This document shows positions 49,251-58,463 of a stretch of DNA of 64,000 nucleotides, one piece after another (positions within the stretch are counted from its first letter, which is position 1; every line of letters begins with the position of its first letter). Both the position numbers and the translations under genes were made by a program. Where the stretch lies: contig NZ_SHLD01000001.1 in the NCBI RefSeq assembly GCF_004217615.1, positions 5,766,001 through 5,830,000 on the forward strand, written 5' to 3'. This DNA is from Micromonospora kangleipakensis. GTDB taxonomy: Bacteria > Actinomycetota > Actinomycetes > Mycobacteriales > Micromonosporaceae. Below the pieces are notes generated by a model that worked only from the letters and a program-made list of their open reading frames with translations, did not search any database and was not told the DNA's origin.

Positions 49251-51881
49251 GTGGCCACCATCGAGGACGTCGCGAGCACCGGGGCGGACACGCCCCGACC
49301 CCGTTCCCGGATGCGGGGTGGGCTGGTCACCATCGGCACCGTGGCGGCGCTGCTGGTCGCCATGGGGCTGACCGTCCTCGGGCTCGGCGCCGCCGACAAC
49401 GCGGTCGCCAACTACGACGGGAGCTCCTGGCTGTGGAGCACCACCCGCAGCGAGATGGCCCGGGTCAACGGGGTCACCGCGCGGGTCGACACCCGGGTCG
49501 AGGTTCCCGGCGCCCGCCGGCACCAGATGCAGGTCACCCAGACCGACCGGCTGCTGATCCTGCGCGACCTGAACACCGGCCAGGTCAGCTCACTGGACCT
49601 GGCCACGCTCCAGATCACCGCGACCACCCCGACCACCCCCGGCTTCGGCGTGAACGTCGCGCTGCACGAGGACGCCGCGTTCGTCGTGGACGCGGTGCAG
49701 GGCATCGTCCGGCAGCTCGACCCGCGCTCGCTGACGCCGGTCGGCGAGCCGGTGCGCTACCCGCCGGGCATCACCGGCGGGTCGTTCGACGGCGAGGGTC
49801 GGTTGTGGATCGCGGTGCCCAGCGAGGGGACCGTCTCGTCGATCACCGCCGCGGAGCTGCCCGCCACACCCGGCGCCGCACTGCCGGCGGGCGCCGGGCT
49901 CAGCCCGAAGCAGGTCCAGACGTACGACGTGGCCGAGCCCAGCCACGAGCTGGCGCTCTCCGCTCTGGACGAGGGCGTCGCGGTGCTCGATCGCACCTCC
50001 GCGTCGCTGGTGACGGTCCAGGGTGGCCAGACCCGGCGGGCGGACCTGACGATGACCTCCCCGGGCGCCCTGCCCGAGCGGACCAGCGGGCCCCAGGTGC
50101 CGGTCACCGTGGCCGGCGAGCGGCGGGTGCACGTGGTCCGCGGCGACAGCGAGGTGCGGAAGTTCACCGTCCCGGGCGCCGGCGACCGGCTGAGCCCGGC
50201 GGTTGCCTGGGCGAACCGCTTCTACTGCGCGGACGAGGCGACCGGCACGGTCTACTCGTTCGGCGCCGACGGCAAGCTGGTGGACACCATCAAGGGCTCC
50301 GGGACGAGCGGCCCGCTGGAGCTGGAGGTGCGGGAGAACCACCTCTTCATCAACGCGCCCAACTCCCCGACCGCCCGGGTGGTCGACGACAAGAACCAGG
50401 TCCGCGAGGTCAACAAGTACGCCAACGACGTGCTCGGCGGCGACCCGCCGCCGGCGCCCCCGCCGCCGCCCCCGCCGAAGAAGCCCCGGGTGGGCAAGCC
50501 GAGCGCGCCGCGCGCCGTCACCGCCGCCGCCGGCAACGCCTCGGCCCGGGTGAGCTGGCGGCCGGCCGCCGCGAACGGCGCCGACATCAGCAAGTACGTG
50601 GTGGAGGGCGCCGACCAGCGCCACGAGGTGGGCGCCAACCAGCGCGCGGTGGAGATCACCGGGCTGACCAACGGCGAGACGTACACGTTCTCGGTGCACG
50701 CGGTCAACGCCAAGGGCGACGGGCCGGCCCGGAAGAGCAACCCGGTCACCCCGACCGCGGCCGTGCCCGACCCGCCGGCCAGCGTGACCGCCGAGGCCCG
50801 CCCCGACGGCACGGTGCTGGTGAAGTGGCCCGCGGCCAACGGCCAGGGCAACACCATCGCCCGGTACGCGGTCACCGCCGCCTCGGCCGGCGCCACCGCC
50901 CCGGCCGGCGAGTCGACGAAGACGGAGCTGGTGATCCCCGCCGGTGAGCTGGAGTACGGCACCCAGTACGCGTTCACCGTGGTGTCGGTGAACGACAAGG
51001 GCGCCGGTTCGGCGGCCTCCCCGGTCAGCAACACGGTGGTGCCGTTCACCGCCCCCGCCGCGCCGGCCGACCTGCGGGCCAGCACGGTGGCCGACCAGCC
51101 CGGCACGATCGCGGTGCAGTGGTCGCCGGCGGTGGAGAACGGCCGCCCGGTCACGAAGTACCTGGTGGACGTCGGCGGGAAGACCAGTGAGGTGACCGAC
51201 GTGCGGACCACGGTCAGTGGGCTCGGCGACGGGCAGAACGTCACGGTGAAGGTGAAGGCGGTCAACGAGGCCGGGCCCGGCGCGGAGGCGTCGACGACGG
51301 CGCGGACGGTGGCCACGCCCCGGATCACGGTGACCGGCTCGTCGGCCGACGCGACCTCGGTGACCGTGACGTTCACCGTGGACGCGGGCGGCGGCAACGC
51401 CACCTGCTCGGCCGCCACCGGCGGGCAGAGCGCCAGCGGAAGCTGCTCCAGCCTGCGAGTGACCGGGCTGACGCCGGGAACGGCGTACACGCTGACGGTG
51501 ACCGCGAGCAACGCGGCCGGCAAGGGCACCGCCACCCGCGCGCAGTCCACCGACCCGCTGTACGGCATCGCGACCTGCAACAACGGGCCCTCCGGGGATC
51601 AGCGGACCTACTGCGACGCGGACGTCGACGGCCGCAACGGCAACGAGATCTTCTCGGTGCCGCAGCAGCTCAACGCCAAGCAGGTCGGCTGGGCGAGGCC
51701 CGGCACCCGGCTGAAGGCGTACTGCAAGCAGCAGGGCGGGAACGTCGACTCCTGGATCTACAACAACCAGAAGCAGAGCACCTGGTGGGTGCAGGTCGAC
51801 TACTCGGGACGGAACTACATCCCGTGGGCCTGGCTCAACCTGGAGGGCGGCGACAACATCAACGTCCTGCCCACCTGCTGA
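49251..51881 (+). CDS. Membrane-anchored propeller/Fn3 surface protein
   Basis: 876 residues from GTG with GGGGAGG ~9 bases upstream. One membrane helix near residues ~25-45 (LVTIGTVAALLVAMGLTVLG) precedes a large beta-propeller-like region to ~400, a PPPAPPPPPPPKKP linker, three Fn3 domains (KPSAPRAVTAAAGNASARVS; PDPPASVTAEARPDGTVLVK; APAAPADLRASTVADQPGTI), a fourth degenerate one, and a C-terminal Cys-containing SH3-like domain (QSTWWVQVDYSGRNYIPWAW). It should be displayed outside the membrane. It precedes the MoxR gene by 30 bases, so it is probably co-transcribed. Confidence 0.82.
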   Translation: MATIEDVASTGADTPRPRSRMRGGLVTIGTVAALLVAMGLTVLGLGAADNAVANYDGSSWLWSTTRSEMARVNGVTARVDTRVEVPGARRHQMQVTQTDRLLILRDLNTGQVSSLDLATLQITATTPTTPGFGVNVALHEDAAFVVDAVQGIVRQLDPRSLTPVGEPVRYPPGITGGSFDGEGRLWIAVPSEGTVSSITAAELPATPGAALPAGAGLSPKQVQTYDVAEPSHELALSALDEGVAVLDRTSASLVTVQGGQTRRADLTMTSPGALPERTSGPQVPVTVAGERRVHVVRGDSEVRKFTVPGAGDRLSPAVAWANRFYCADEATGTVYSFGADGKLVDTIKGSGTSGPLELEVRENHLFINAPNSPTARVVDDKNQVREVNKYANDVLGGDPPPAPPPPPPPKKPRVGKPSAPRAVTAAAGNASARVSWRPAAANGADISKYVVEGADQRHEVGANQRAVEITGLTNGETYTFSVHAVNAKGDGPARKSNPVTPTAAVPDPPASVTAEARPDGTVLVKWPAANGQGNTIARYAVTAASAGATAPAGESTKTELVIPAGELEYGTQYAFTVVSVNDKGAGSAASPVSNTVVPFTAPAAPADLRASTVADQPGTIAVQWSPAVENGRPVTKYLVDVGGKTSEVTDVRTTVSGLGDGQNVTVKVKAVNEAGPGAEASTTARTVATPRITVTGSSADATSVTVTFTVDAGGGNATCSAATGGQSASGSCSSLRVTGLTPGTAYTLTVTASNAAGKGTATRAQSTDPLYGIATCNNGPSGDQRTYCDADVDGRNGNEIFSVPQQLNAKQVGWARPGTRLKAYCKQQGGNVDSWIYNNQKQSTWWVQVDYSGRNYIPWAWLNLEGGDNINVLPTC

Positions 51882-51911
51882 CCGCGCCACCCAGCCGAGG
51901 AGCACCCGCGC

Positions 51912-52907
51912 GTGAACACCCCCGAACCGCTCAGCCAGGCGGAGGTGCAGGGCTTCGCCGCCCTCGCCGCCCGGCTGGCCGAGAACGTCAACGCGGTCGT
52001 GCTGGGCAAGCCGCAGGTGGTCCGGCTGGCGCTGACCGCGCTGTTCGCCCAGGGGCACGTCCTCCTCGAGGACGTGCCGGGGGTCGGCAAGACCACCCTG
52101 GCCCGGGCGATCGCGGCCACGGTCAAGGGGCAGTGGCGGCGCATCCAGTTCACCCCGGACCTGCTCCCCTCGGACGTCTCCGGGGTGACGATCTTCAACC
52201 AGGCCACCCGCGGTTTCGAGTTCCACCCGGGTCCGGTCTTCGCCAACATCGTCATCGCCGACGAGATCAACCGGGCGTCGCCGAAGACCCAGTCGGCGCT
52301 GCTGGAGGTGATGGAGGAGCGGACCGTCACCGTGGACGGCGTCCGGCATCCGGTGCCGCAGCCGTTCCTGGTGGTGGCCACCCAGAACCCGGTCGAGATG
52401 GACGGCACCTACCGGCTGCCCGAGGCCCAGCTCGACCGGTTCCTGGTGAAGCTGTCGGTCGGCTACCCGGACGAGGCCGTCGAGATCGAGGTGCTGCGCG
52501 GAGCCACCGTCCGCTCCCCCGACTCGCTCAGCCCGGTCACCGACACCGCCACCGTCGGCGAGATGGTGCGGATGGCCCTCCGGGTGCACATCGCCGAGCC
52601 GCTCTACGCGTACGCGGTGCGGCTGGCCGCGGCCACCCGCGGCCACCCGCAGGTGCGGGTCGGGGTCAGCCCCCGGGGCGTCATCGCGCTGACCCGGGCG
52701 GCGTGCGCGTACGCGCTGATCGACGGGCGGGGCTGGATCATGCCGGAGGACCTCAAGGCCCTGGTCGAGCCGGTGTTCGCGCACCGGCTGCTGCTCACCC
52801 CGGACGCGCAGGTGCGCGGGGTGACCGCCGCCGAGGTGCTGCGCCAGGCCGCCGCCTCGGTGCCGGTGCCGCTGCCGTCCGGCCAGCCCGCCCCGGTGCA
52901 CGGCTGA
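51912..52907 (+). CDS. MoxR-family AAA+ ATPase
   Basis: 331 residues. Walker A EDVPGVGKTTLA, Walker B IVIADEINRASPKTQSALLE, sensor 1 VVATQNPVEMDGTYRLPEAQ and arginine finger LDRFLVKL are complete. MoxR proteins act as chaperone-like ATPases that mature or assemble partners, usually encoded with DUF58 and transglutaminase-like proteins, as here. Three bases separate it from the DUF58 gene. Confidence 0.92.
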   Translation: MNTPEPLSQAEVQGFAALAARLAENVNAVVLGKPQVVRLALTALFAQGHVLLEDVPGVGKTTLARAIAATVKGQWRRIQFTPDLLPSDVSGVTIFNQATRGFEFHPGPVFANIVIADEINRASPKTQSALLEVMEERTVTVDGVRHPVPQPFLVVATQNPVEMDGTYRLPEAQLDRFLVKLSVGYPDEAVEIEVLRGATVRSPDSLSPVTDTATVGEMVRMALRVHIAEPLYAYAVRLAAATRGHPQVRVGVSPRGVIALTRAACAYALIDGRGWIMPEDLKALVEPVFAHRLLLTPDAQVRGVTAAEVLRQAAASVPVPLPSGQPAPVHG

Positions 52908-52910
52908 GAC

Positions 52911-54074
52911 GTGGGGATCACCGCCCGCGGTATCGGGTTGCTCGCCGCCGCCGTCGCGCTGCTCGGCGTCGGCTTCCGGTACGCGTACCCGGAGCTGACC
53001 GTGCTCGGCGCGGCGGCCGCCGTCGCCGTCGGGTACGGGCTGGTCACCGCCGCGTGGCGGCCCCGGCTGGCGGTGGAGCGCAGCGCCGACCCGGACCGGG
53101 TGGCCCGCGGTGAGCCGGCCAGCATGACGCTGACCGTGCGCAACACCGGGCGGCTGCGGGCGGCGAACCTGGTCGCCGAGGACCGCTGCGGCGCGGCGCT
53201 GGTGCCGGTGCCGCTGCTGCGGCTGCGTCCCGGCCGGGACACCACGGTCCGCTACGACGTGCCGACCCGCCGGCGGGGCGTGGTGCCGGTCGGTCCGCTA
53301 CGGGTGACCCGGCGCGACCCGCTCGGGCTGGTCGCGTTGGCCCGCCCGTACGGGGGGACGGTGCCGGTCTGGGTGCACCCGCGTATCCATCCGCTGCGCG
53401 CGGTGCCGACCGGAGCCGGGCGCAGCCTCGACGGCCGCACCGACAGCGTTCCGCACGGTTCGATCACCTTCGACTCGCTGCGGGAGTACGTGGTCGGCGA
53501 CGAGCTGCGCCGGGTGCACTGGCGGACCAGCGCCCGCGTCGGCGAGCTGATGGTCCGGGAGAACGTGGACACCAGCCTGCCCCGGATCGTGGTGGTGCTG
53601 GACAACCGGGCGGCCGCGCACCCGGAGCGGGTCGACGGGGTGGCCGAGTCCTTCGAGTCCGGCTGCGAGGCGGCAGCGTCGGTGGTCGCCGCCGCGGTCC
53701 GGGAGGACCTGCCGGTGAGCCTGCTGCTGGTCGTACCCGCCGACGGGGATCCGGCCGGCGCCGGTGGGCCGCTGGACCGGCTCGCCGCGGTGGAGCTGGC
53801 CGACGCCGGGGACGACGTGCTGCGGACCGCGATGAGCCGGCTGCGGCAGGAGCGGCTCGGCGACACCCTGGTCTTCCTCACCGGGCCGGGTGGCCGCGGG
53901 GACCTGGGGCAGGTCGGCGCGCTGCGCGGGGCGTACCCGTCGGTGCTGGTGGGGGTCCTCGGGGCGGCGGAGCCGACTCCGGCCGGCGCGGCCGGCCTGC
54001 TGGTGGTGGACGCGGCGGACGGCGCGGAGTTCGCCGCCGAGTGGGACGGGGTTGCCAGCAGCTCGGGGATGTGA
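52911..54074 (+). CDS. DUF58 membrane protein, 3' end altered by IS607 insertion
   Basis: 387 residues from GTG. Two N-terminal membrane helices (GIGLLAAAVALLGVGFRYAY; TVLGAAAAVAVGYGLVTAAW), a beta-sandwich, then the DUF58 signature (LREYVVGDELRRVHWRTSAR) and a vWA-like C-terminal half. It partners with MoxR. The last two codons and stop come from the inserted IS607 element. Joining 54065 to 56072 restores an ending VRRW and a TGA that overlaps the GTG of the transglutaminase-like gene. Confidence 0.88.
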   Translation: MGITARGIGLLAAAVALLGVGFRYAYPELTVLGAAAAVAVGYGLVTAAWRPRLAVERSADPDRVARGEPASMTLTVRNTGRLRAANLVAEDRCGAALVPVPLLRLRPGRDTTVRYDVPTRRRGVVPVGPLRVTRRDPLGLVALARPYGGTVPVWVHPRIHPLRAVPTGAGRSLDGRTDSVPHGSITFDSLREYVVGDELRRVHWRTSARVGELMVRENVDTSLPRIVVVLDNRAAAHPERVDGVAESFESGCEAAASVVAAAVREDLPVSLLLVVPADGDPAGAGGPLDRLAAVELADAGDDVLRTAMSRLRQERLGDTLVFLTGPGGRGDLGQVGALRGAYPSVLVGVLGAAEPTPAGAAGLLVVDAADGAEFAAEWDGVASSSGM

Positions 54075-54111
54075 TGAGCTTTAGCGCTCATTGGCGTGCT
54101 ATAGTCTTCCC

Positions 54112-54693
54112 GTGAATTTGAAGGAGTGGGCGGCTTCCCAGGGCATCTCGTATGTGACGGCGCGTCGCTGGTACGAGGCGGGGAAGCTGCCTGTTCCCGC
54201 TTACCGGGTCGGCCGACTGATCGTGATCGGTAACCCCCTGCCGACTGCGGTCGGTGGTGGAGTGACGGTGGTGTATGCCCGGGTGTCGTCTGCGGACCAG
54301 CGCGCCGACCTGGATCGCCAGGTGGCTCGGGTGACCGCGTGGGCCACCGGCCAGAGCCTCGCGGTGTCCCGGGTGGTGACAGAGGTTGGCTCCGCGGTCA
54401 ACGGTCACCGCAGGGAGTTCCTCGCCCTGCTGCGCGACCCGGGTGTGACGACGATCGTGGTCGAGCACCGCGATCGGTTCGCCCGCTTCGGCGCCGAGTA
54501 CGTCGAGGCGGCACTCGCCGCGCAGGGCCGCCGCCTGCTCGTGGTCGATCCGGCTGAGGTTGACGACGACCTCGTGCGCGACGTCACGGAGATCCTGACT
54601 TCGCTGTGCGCCCGCCTCTACGGCCGCAGGGCCGCCGCGGATCGGGTGCGCCGCGCGGTCGAAGCCGCCACCGCCCAGGATGAGCCGGCGTGA
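54112..54693 (+). CDS. tnpA: IS607-family serine recombinase (TnpA)
   Basis: 193 residues from GTG. An N-terminal MerR-like helix-turn-helix (LKEWAASQGISYVTARRWYE) binds the element ends. The catalytic domain follows in IS607 order: VVYARVSSADQRADLDRQ with nucleophile Ser ~59, EVGSAVNGHRREFLALLRD and VVEHRDRFARFGAEYVEA. The stop overlaps the tnpB start (GTGA-type, 4 bases). It should catalyse excision and insertion at GG dinucleotides. Full length with no damage. Confidence 0.9.
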   Translation: MNLKEWAASQGISYVTARRWYEAGKLPVPAYRVGRLIVIGNPLPTAVGGGVTVVYARVSSADQRADLDRQVARVTAWATGQSLAVSRVVTEVGSAVNGHRREFLALLRDPGVTTIVVEHRDRFARFGAEYVEAALAAQGRRLLVVDPAEVDDDLVRDVTEILTSLCARLYGRRAAADRVRRAVEAATAQDEPA

Positions 54694-56045
54694 AGACGAT
54701 GCAGGCGTACCGTTTCGCCCTGGACCTGACGCCGTCGCAGGAGCGGGCAGTGCTGGCGCACGCTGGTGCGGCGCGGGTGGCGCACAACTGGGCGCTCGCG
54801 CGGGTCAAGGCCGTGATGGACCAGCGCGCCGCCGAGCGAAGCTACGGGGTTGCCGACGCTGACCTGACGCCGGCGGTCGGTTGGTCGCTGCCCGCGCTGC
54901 GTAAGGCGTGGAATCGGGCGAAGGTCGACGTCGCGCCGTGGTGGGCCGAGTGTTCCAAGGAGGCGTTCAACACCGGCTTGGACGCCCTGGCTCGGGCGTT
55001 GAAGAACTGGGCTGATTCACGTGCGGGTAAGCGGGCGGGGCGGCCGGTGGGGTTCCCCCGGTTCAAGTCCCGCCGCCGGAGCACGCCGAGTGTCCGGTTC
55101 ACCACCGGCGCGATTCGGGTGGAGGCGGACCGCAAGCATGTGGTGCTGCCCCGGTTGGGTCGGTTGAAGACCCACGAGTCGACTCGCAAGCTGGCCCGCC
55201 GCGTCGAGGCGGGCGCGGCGCGGATCCTGTCCGCGACGGTGCGCCGTGACGGCGGACGCTGGTACGTGTCGTTCACCTGCGAGGTGCAGCGCGCTGACCG
55301 TGTCCCGACTCGCCCGTTCTCGACGGTCGGCGTGGATGTGGGCGTCACGCACCTCGCGGTGCTGTCGACCGGTGAGCTGGTGCCCAACCCGCGCCACCTC
55401 GACACCGCGGGGCGGCGGATGCGACGCCTCGCCCGTCGGATGTCGCGCCGGGTCGGCCCGGACCGACGTACCGGGCAGCGGCCGTCGAACCGGTGGGAGC
55501 GGGCGCGCCGCCAGATGACCCGCGCTCACGCCCGGGTGGCGAACCTGCGCCGCGACGGCCTGCACAAGCTCACCACCCGATTGGCCCGCCAGTACGGCAC
55601 GGTCGTGGTGGAAGACCTCAACGTCGCCGGGATGCTACGCAACCGGCGACTGGCCCGGCGCATCGCCGACGCCGGGTTCGCCGAACTGCGTCGGCAACTG
55701 GCCTACAAGACCGGATGGAACGGCGGCCGGTTCGTAGTGGCCGACCGCTGGTATCCGTCCTCGAAAACCTGCTCGGGCTGTGGCGCGGTGAAAACCAAGC
55801 TGGCTCTGTCTGAGCGCACCTACACCTGCACCAGCTGCGGTCTGGTCCTCGACCGGGACCTCAACGCCGCACGGAACCTCGCCGCGCTCGCGGCTGAGGT
55901 CGACACCGCCGGGAGTGGCCCGGCGGCTGGACGTGGAGCCGACCGTAAGACCCGCCACGGCGGGCCGGTGGCTGTGAAACGTCAACCCGGCCCCGCGAAA
56001 ACGGGTAAGGCCGGGACCGCCCCGCCGCAAGGCAGGGCTGCGTGA
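54690..56045 (+). CDS. tnpB: TnpB RNA-guided nuclease of IS607 element
   Basis: 451 residues. The RuvC triad is present: Asp ~216 in STVGVDVGVTHLAVLS, Glu ~308 in GTVVVEDLNVAGML and Asp ~390 in LDRDLNAARNL. The zinc ribbon has four Cys (CSGCG at ~361-364, CTSCG at ~380-383). The Arg-rich N-terminal part and WxR-type helices are normal. TnpB uses an RNA made from the 3' end of its own element to cut DNA and keep the element in place. The last ~50 residues are low-complexity and overlap the probable RNA. It looks active. Confidence 0.92.
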   Translation: MKTMQAYRFALDLTPSQERAVLAHAGAARVAHNWALARVKAVMDQRAAERSYGVADADLTPAVGWSLPALRKAWNRAKVDVAPWWAECSKEAFNTGLDALARALKNWADSRAGKRAGRPVGFPRFKSRRRSTPSVRFTTGAIRVEADRKHVVLPRLGRLKTHESTRKLARRVEAGAARILSATVRRDGGRWYVSFTCEVQRADRVPTRPFSTVGVDVGVTHLAVLSTGELVPNPRHLDTAGRRMRRLARRMSRRVGPDRRTGQRPSNRWERARRQMTRAHARVANLRRDGLHKLTTRLARQYGTVVVEDLNVAGMLRNRRLARRIADAGFAELRRQLAYKTGWNGGRFVVADRWYPSSKTCSGCGAVKTKLALSERTYTCTSCGLVLDRDLNAARNLAALAAEVDTAGSGPAAGRGADRKTRHGGPVAVKRQPGPAKTGKAGTAPPQGRAA

Positions 56046-56082
56046 GCGCTTACGAGCACTCACCCGCAACGGTCCGCCGGTG

Positions 56083-58434
56083 GTGAGCCTGGCGCCGCCG
56101 CGCGACGCGGACGCGCCGGCCGGACCGCCGCCAGGGCAGGAGCGGCGCGGCGAGGCCGTGGTGCGGCTGCTTGCCGCCGTGCCGGCGCCGCTGGCGCTGA
56201 TCACCATGATCGCCCTGGCCGGCGTGGTGCTCGACCGGGTGTACGCGGGGCCGCTGCTGACCCGGCTGATGGTCGGCGCGGCGGTCGGCTCGGTGCTGGT
56301 CAGCGTGGCCGCCCGGCGGCTGCCGTCCTGGCTGGTCGCACCGCTGTCGGTGCTCGCCCTGGCCGGGTGGACGGCGCTGGCGCTGCGGTTGGCCGTCGCG
56401 CACGCCGACCTGCCGGGAAGCCTGGGCGCGGTGACCGCGGACGCCGCCCGCAACGCGATCCCCCGGCTGCTGACCGCGATGATCCCGGTCGAACCGGCGC
56501 CGGACACGGTGCTGCTGCCGCTGGTCGCCGCGTGGCTGGCGGGGCTGGCCGGCGCGGAGGTGGCGCTGCGGGCCGGCCGGGTGCTGCTCGGCTACCTGCC
56601 GCCGGCCCTGCTCTATGCGGGCGCGCTGTACGTGGTGGGTCCGAACGCGCAGCCGGCGATCTGGCCGACGGTGGCGTTCGCGGCGGTCGCCGCGGTGGGC
56701 CTGGCGGCGCCGTCGCGGCGGGACGGGCCGGCGACCGCCGACCCGTCGGCGGGGCTCGCTCCGGCGGTCCGCGCCGCGGTCCGGGTCCGGCTGTTCGCGG
56801 CCGGCGCGGCGGGGGTGGCGGTGGTCGTCGGGCTCGCCGCCCTGCTCGCCCCGCTGGTGGCCGGTCAGGTGGACGAGCGCCCGGTGGACCCGCGCCGGTA
56901 CGTCGAACCGCCGCAGGTCGAGTCGCTGGACGAGAACCCGCTGATCCGGATCTCCGGCTGGGCGTTGAACCCGGACCAGCGGCTGCTGGAGGTCCGCACC
57001 GAGGCGGGCGGATCGGGGTCGGGGGCGGCCCGGATCCGGCTCGCCGTGCTCAGTGACTACGACGGGGTGACCTGGCGGGTCGGGGCCACCTACCGCAACG
57101 CCGGCCGGATCCTGCCGGCGGTGGAGCCGGCTCCGGGCGGTGCCACCGACACGGTCCGCCAGGAGATCACCGTGGCCGACCTGACCGGGCGGCTGCTGCC
57201 GGCGGTCGCCACGCCCCGGGAGATCACCGGCGCCCGGGTGGCGTACGACCCGGCGACCGGGACGCTGATCCGGCCGGAGGGGCTGGCTCCCGGGCTGCGC
57301 TACACGGTCACCTCGCTCCGGGAGCGCCCCGACGGGAACCTGCTGGCCACGGCGAACGTGCCGGCGGGTGACGCGGTGTCCCGGGTGCTGCGGGTGGCCG
57401 ACGGGGCGCCGGAGCAGGCGCGCCGGCTCGCCGCCCAGCTCGCCGAGTCCAACGGCGCCCCGTACGCGCGGGCCGCCGCGATCGAACAGTTCCTCGCCGA
57501 GCACTACCGGGTCACCGCGGACGCGCCGAGCGGGCACGCGTACCCGAACCTGGCGTTCTTCCTCTTCGGACCGCGCAACGGCGGCGGGCAGCGGGGCACC
57601 TCGGAGCAGTTCGCGGCGGCGTTCGCGGTGCTGGGTCGGCTGGCCGGGCTGCCCACCCGGGTGGTGGTGGGCTTCGAACCCCGGGGGGACGGTCCGGTCC
57701 GCGCCGCGGACGCGTTCGCCTGGCCGGAGGTGCTCTTCGAGGGGGTCGGCTGGGTGCCGTTCGACCCGCTGCCGCAGCCGGACGAGGAGCCGCGCCCGGT
57801 GGAGGAGGACTTCCGCCCCACCCCGGACGACCCGCCCCCGTCAGAGGTGCCGGAGCCGACCGTGGAGCCGACCGCGACGCCCCCGGCCGAGGCCCCGTCC
57901 GGCCCGGCGGGCGACCGGTCCGGGCTCTCCGCCCCGGTCCTGGTGGGCGGGGGCGCGGGCAGCCTGGTGCTGCTGGTCGGGCTGGTGCTGCTGACCCTCG
58001 CCGCGCTGCGCCGGAACCTGACCCGGGCCCGGCTGGGGCGGGGTGACCCCGGTGGGCGCATCGCCGGCGCGTGGCGGGAGGTGACCGACGGGCTGCGGCT
58101 GGCCGGCCACCCGGTCGGCGGCGACCTGTCCGCCGGCGAGGTGGCCGAGGCGGCCGGGCGGACCCTCGCGGCGGCCCGGGCGGCACTGACTCCCGATCCG
58201 ACGCGGACCCGCGGCGCGGACACCCGGGCCGAGGCCGTCCCGCCCGACAACGTGGACGAACTCGCCGGGCTGCTCAACCAGGCGGCCTTCGCGTCGGGCA
58301 CGCCGACACCGGAGCAGGCGGACCGCGCGGCGGCGGTCGCCGACGGGTATGTCTCGGCGCTGCGGTCCGCGCGGCCGCGGTGGCGGCGGCTGCTGTGGAC
58401 GGTGCACCCGGGCCCGCTGCGCTGGCGCCGCTGA
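56083..58434 (+). CDS. Transglutaminase-like membrane protein with replaced catalytic residues
   Basis: 783 residues from GTG. About seven membrane helices in residues ~30-270 (DUF3488-type), an outside transglutaminase-like domain (~450-570), a Pro-rich linker, one more helix (VLVGGGAGSLVLLVGLVLLT) and a C-terminal DUF4129-like tail. The catalytic Cys position is Ser ~507 (RGTSEQFAAAFAVLGRL) and the His position is Phe ~545 (ADAFAWPEVLFEG); only the Asp (~561, GWVPFDPLP) remains. It is probably a non-enzymatic partner of MoxR/DUF58. The IS607 element sits directly upstream and has removed its coupling to DUF58. Confidence 0.82.
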   Translation: MSLAPPRDADAPAGPPPGQERRGEAVVRLLAAVPAPLALITMIALAGVVLDRVYAGPLLTRLMVGAAVGSVLVSVAARRLPSWLVAPLSVLALAGWTALALRLAVAHADLPGSLGAVTADAARNAIPRLLTAMIPVEPAPDTVLLPLVAAWLAGLAGAEVALRAGRVLLGYLPPALLYAGALYVVGPNAQPAIWPTVAFAAVAAVGLAAPSRRDGPATADPSAGLAPAVRAAVRVRLFAAGAAGVAVVVGLAALLAPLVAGQVDERPVDPRRYVEPPQVESLDENPLIRISGWALNPDQRLLEVRTEAGGSGSGAARIRLAVLSDYDGVTWRVGATYRNAGRILPAVEPAPGGATDTVRQEITVADLTGRLLPAVATPREITGARVAYDPATGTLIRPEGLAPGLRYTVTSLRERPDGNLLATANVPAGDAVSRVLRVADGAPEQARRLAAQLAESNGAPYARAAAIEQFLAEHYRVTADAPSGHAYPNLAFFLFGPRNGGGQRGTSEQFAAAFAVLGRLAGLPTRVVVGFEPRGDGPVRAADAFAWPEVLFEGVGWVPFDPLPQPDEEPRPVEEDFRPTPDDPPPSEVPEPTVEPTATPPAEAPSGPAGDRSGLSAPVLVGGGAGSLVLLVGLVLLTLAALRRNLTRARLGRGDPGGRIAGAWREVTDGLRLAGHPVGGDLSAGEVAEAAGRTLAAARAALTPDPTRTRGADTRAEAVPPDNVDELAGLLNQAAFASGTPTPEQADRAAAVADGYVSALRSARPRWRRLLWTVHPGPLRWRR

Positions 58435-58463
58435 CATTTGCCGCCGGGCCCTACCGTCGGGGC

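Larger units (their letters stand above)
54066..56071. mobile_element. IS607-family element (serine recombinase plus TnpB)
   Basis: 2006 bp between two G residues, matching IS607 insertion at GG without target duplication. The left end has a hairpin ATGAGC-TTTAGC-GCTCAT (54074-54091). The right end has GTGAGCGCT-TACG-AGCACTCAC (56042-56063, one mismatch). Boundaries were set by reconstructing the DUF58/transglutaminase overlap, so they are inferred to within a base or two. Both genes are intact. Confidence 0.8.

Noticed and set aside
49590..52901. 1103-residue minus-strand open frame
   Set aside because: Composition is Arg/His/Gly-rich with no motifs; it is the shadow of the Fn3 and MoxR genes in high-GC DNA.
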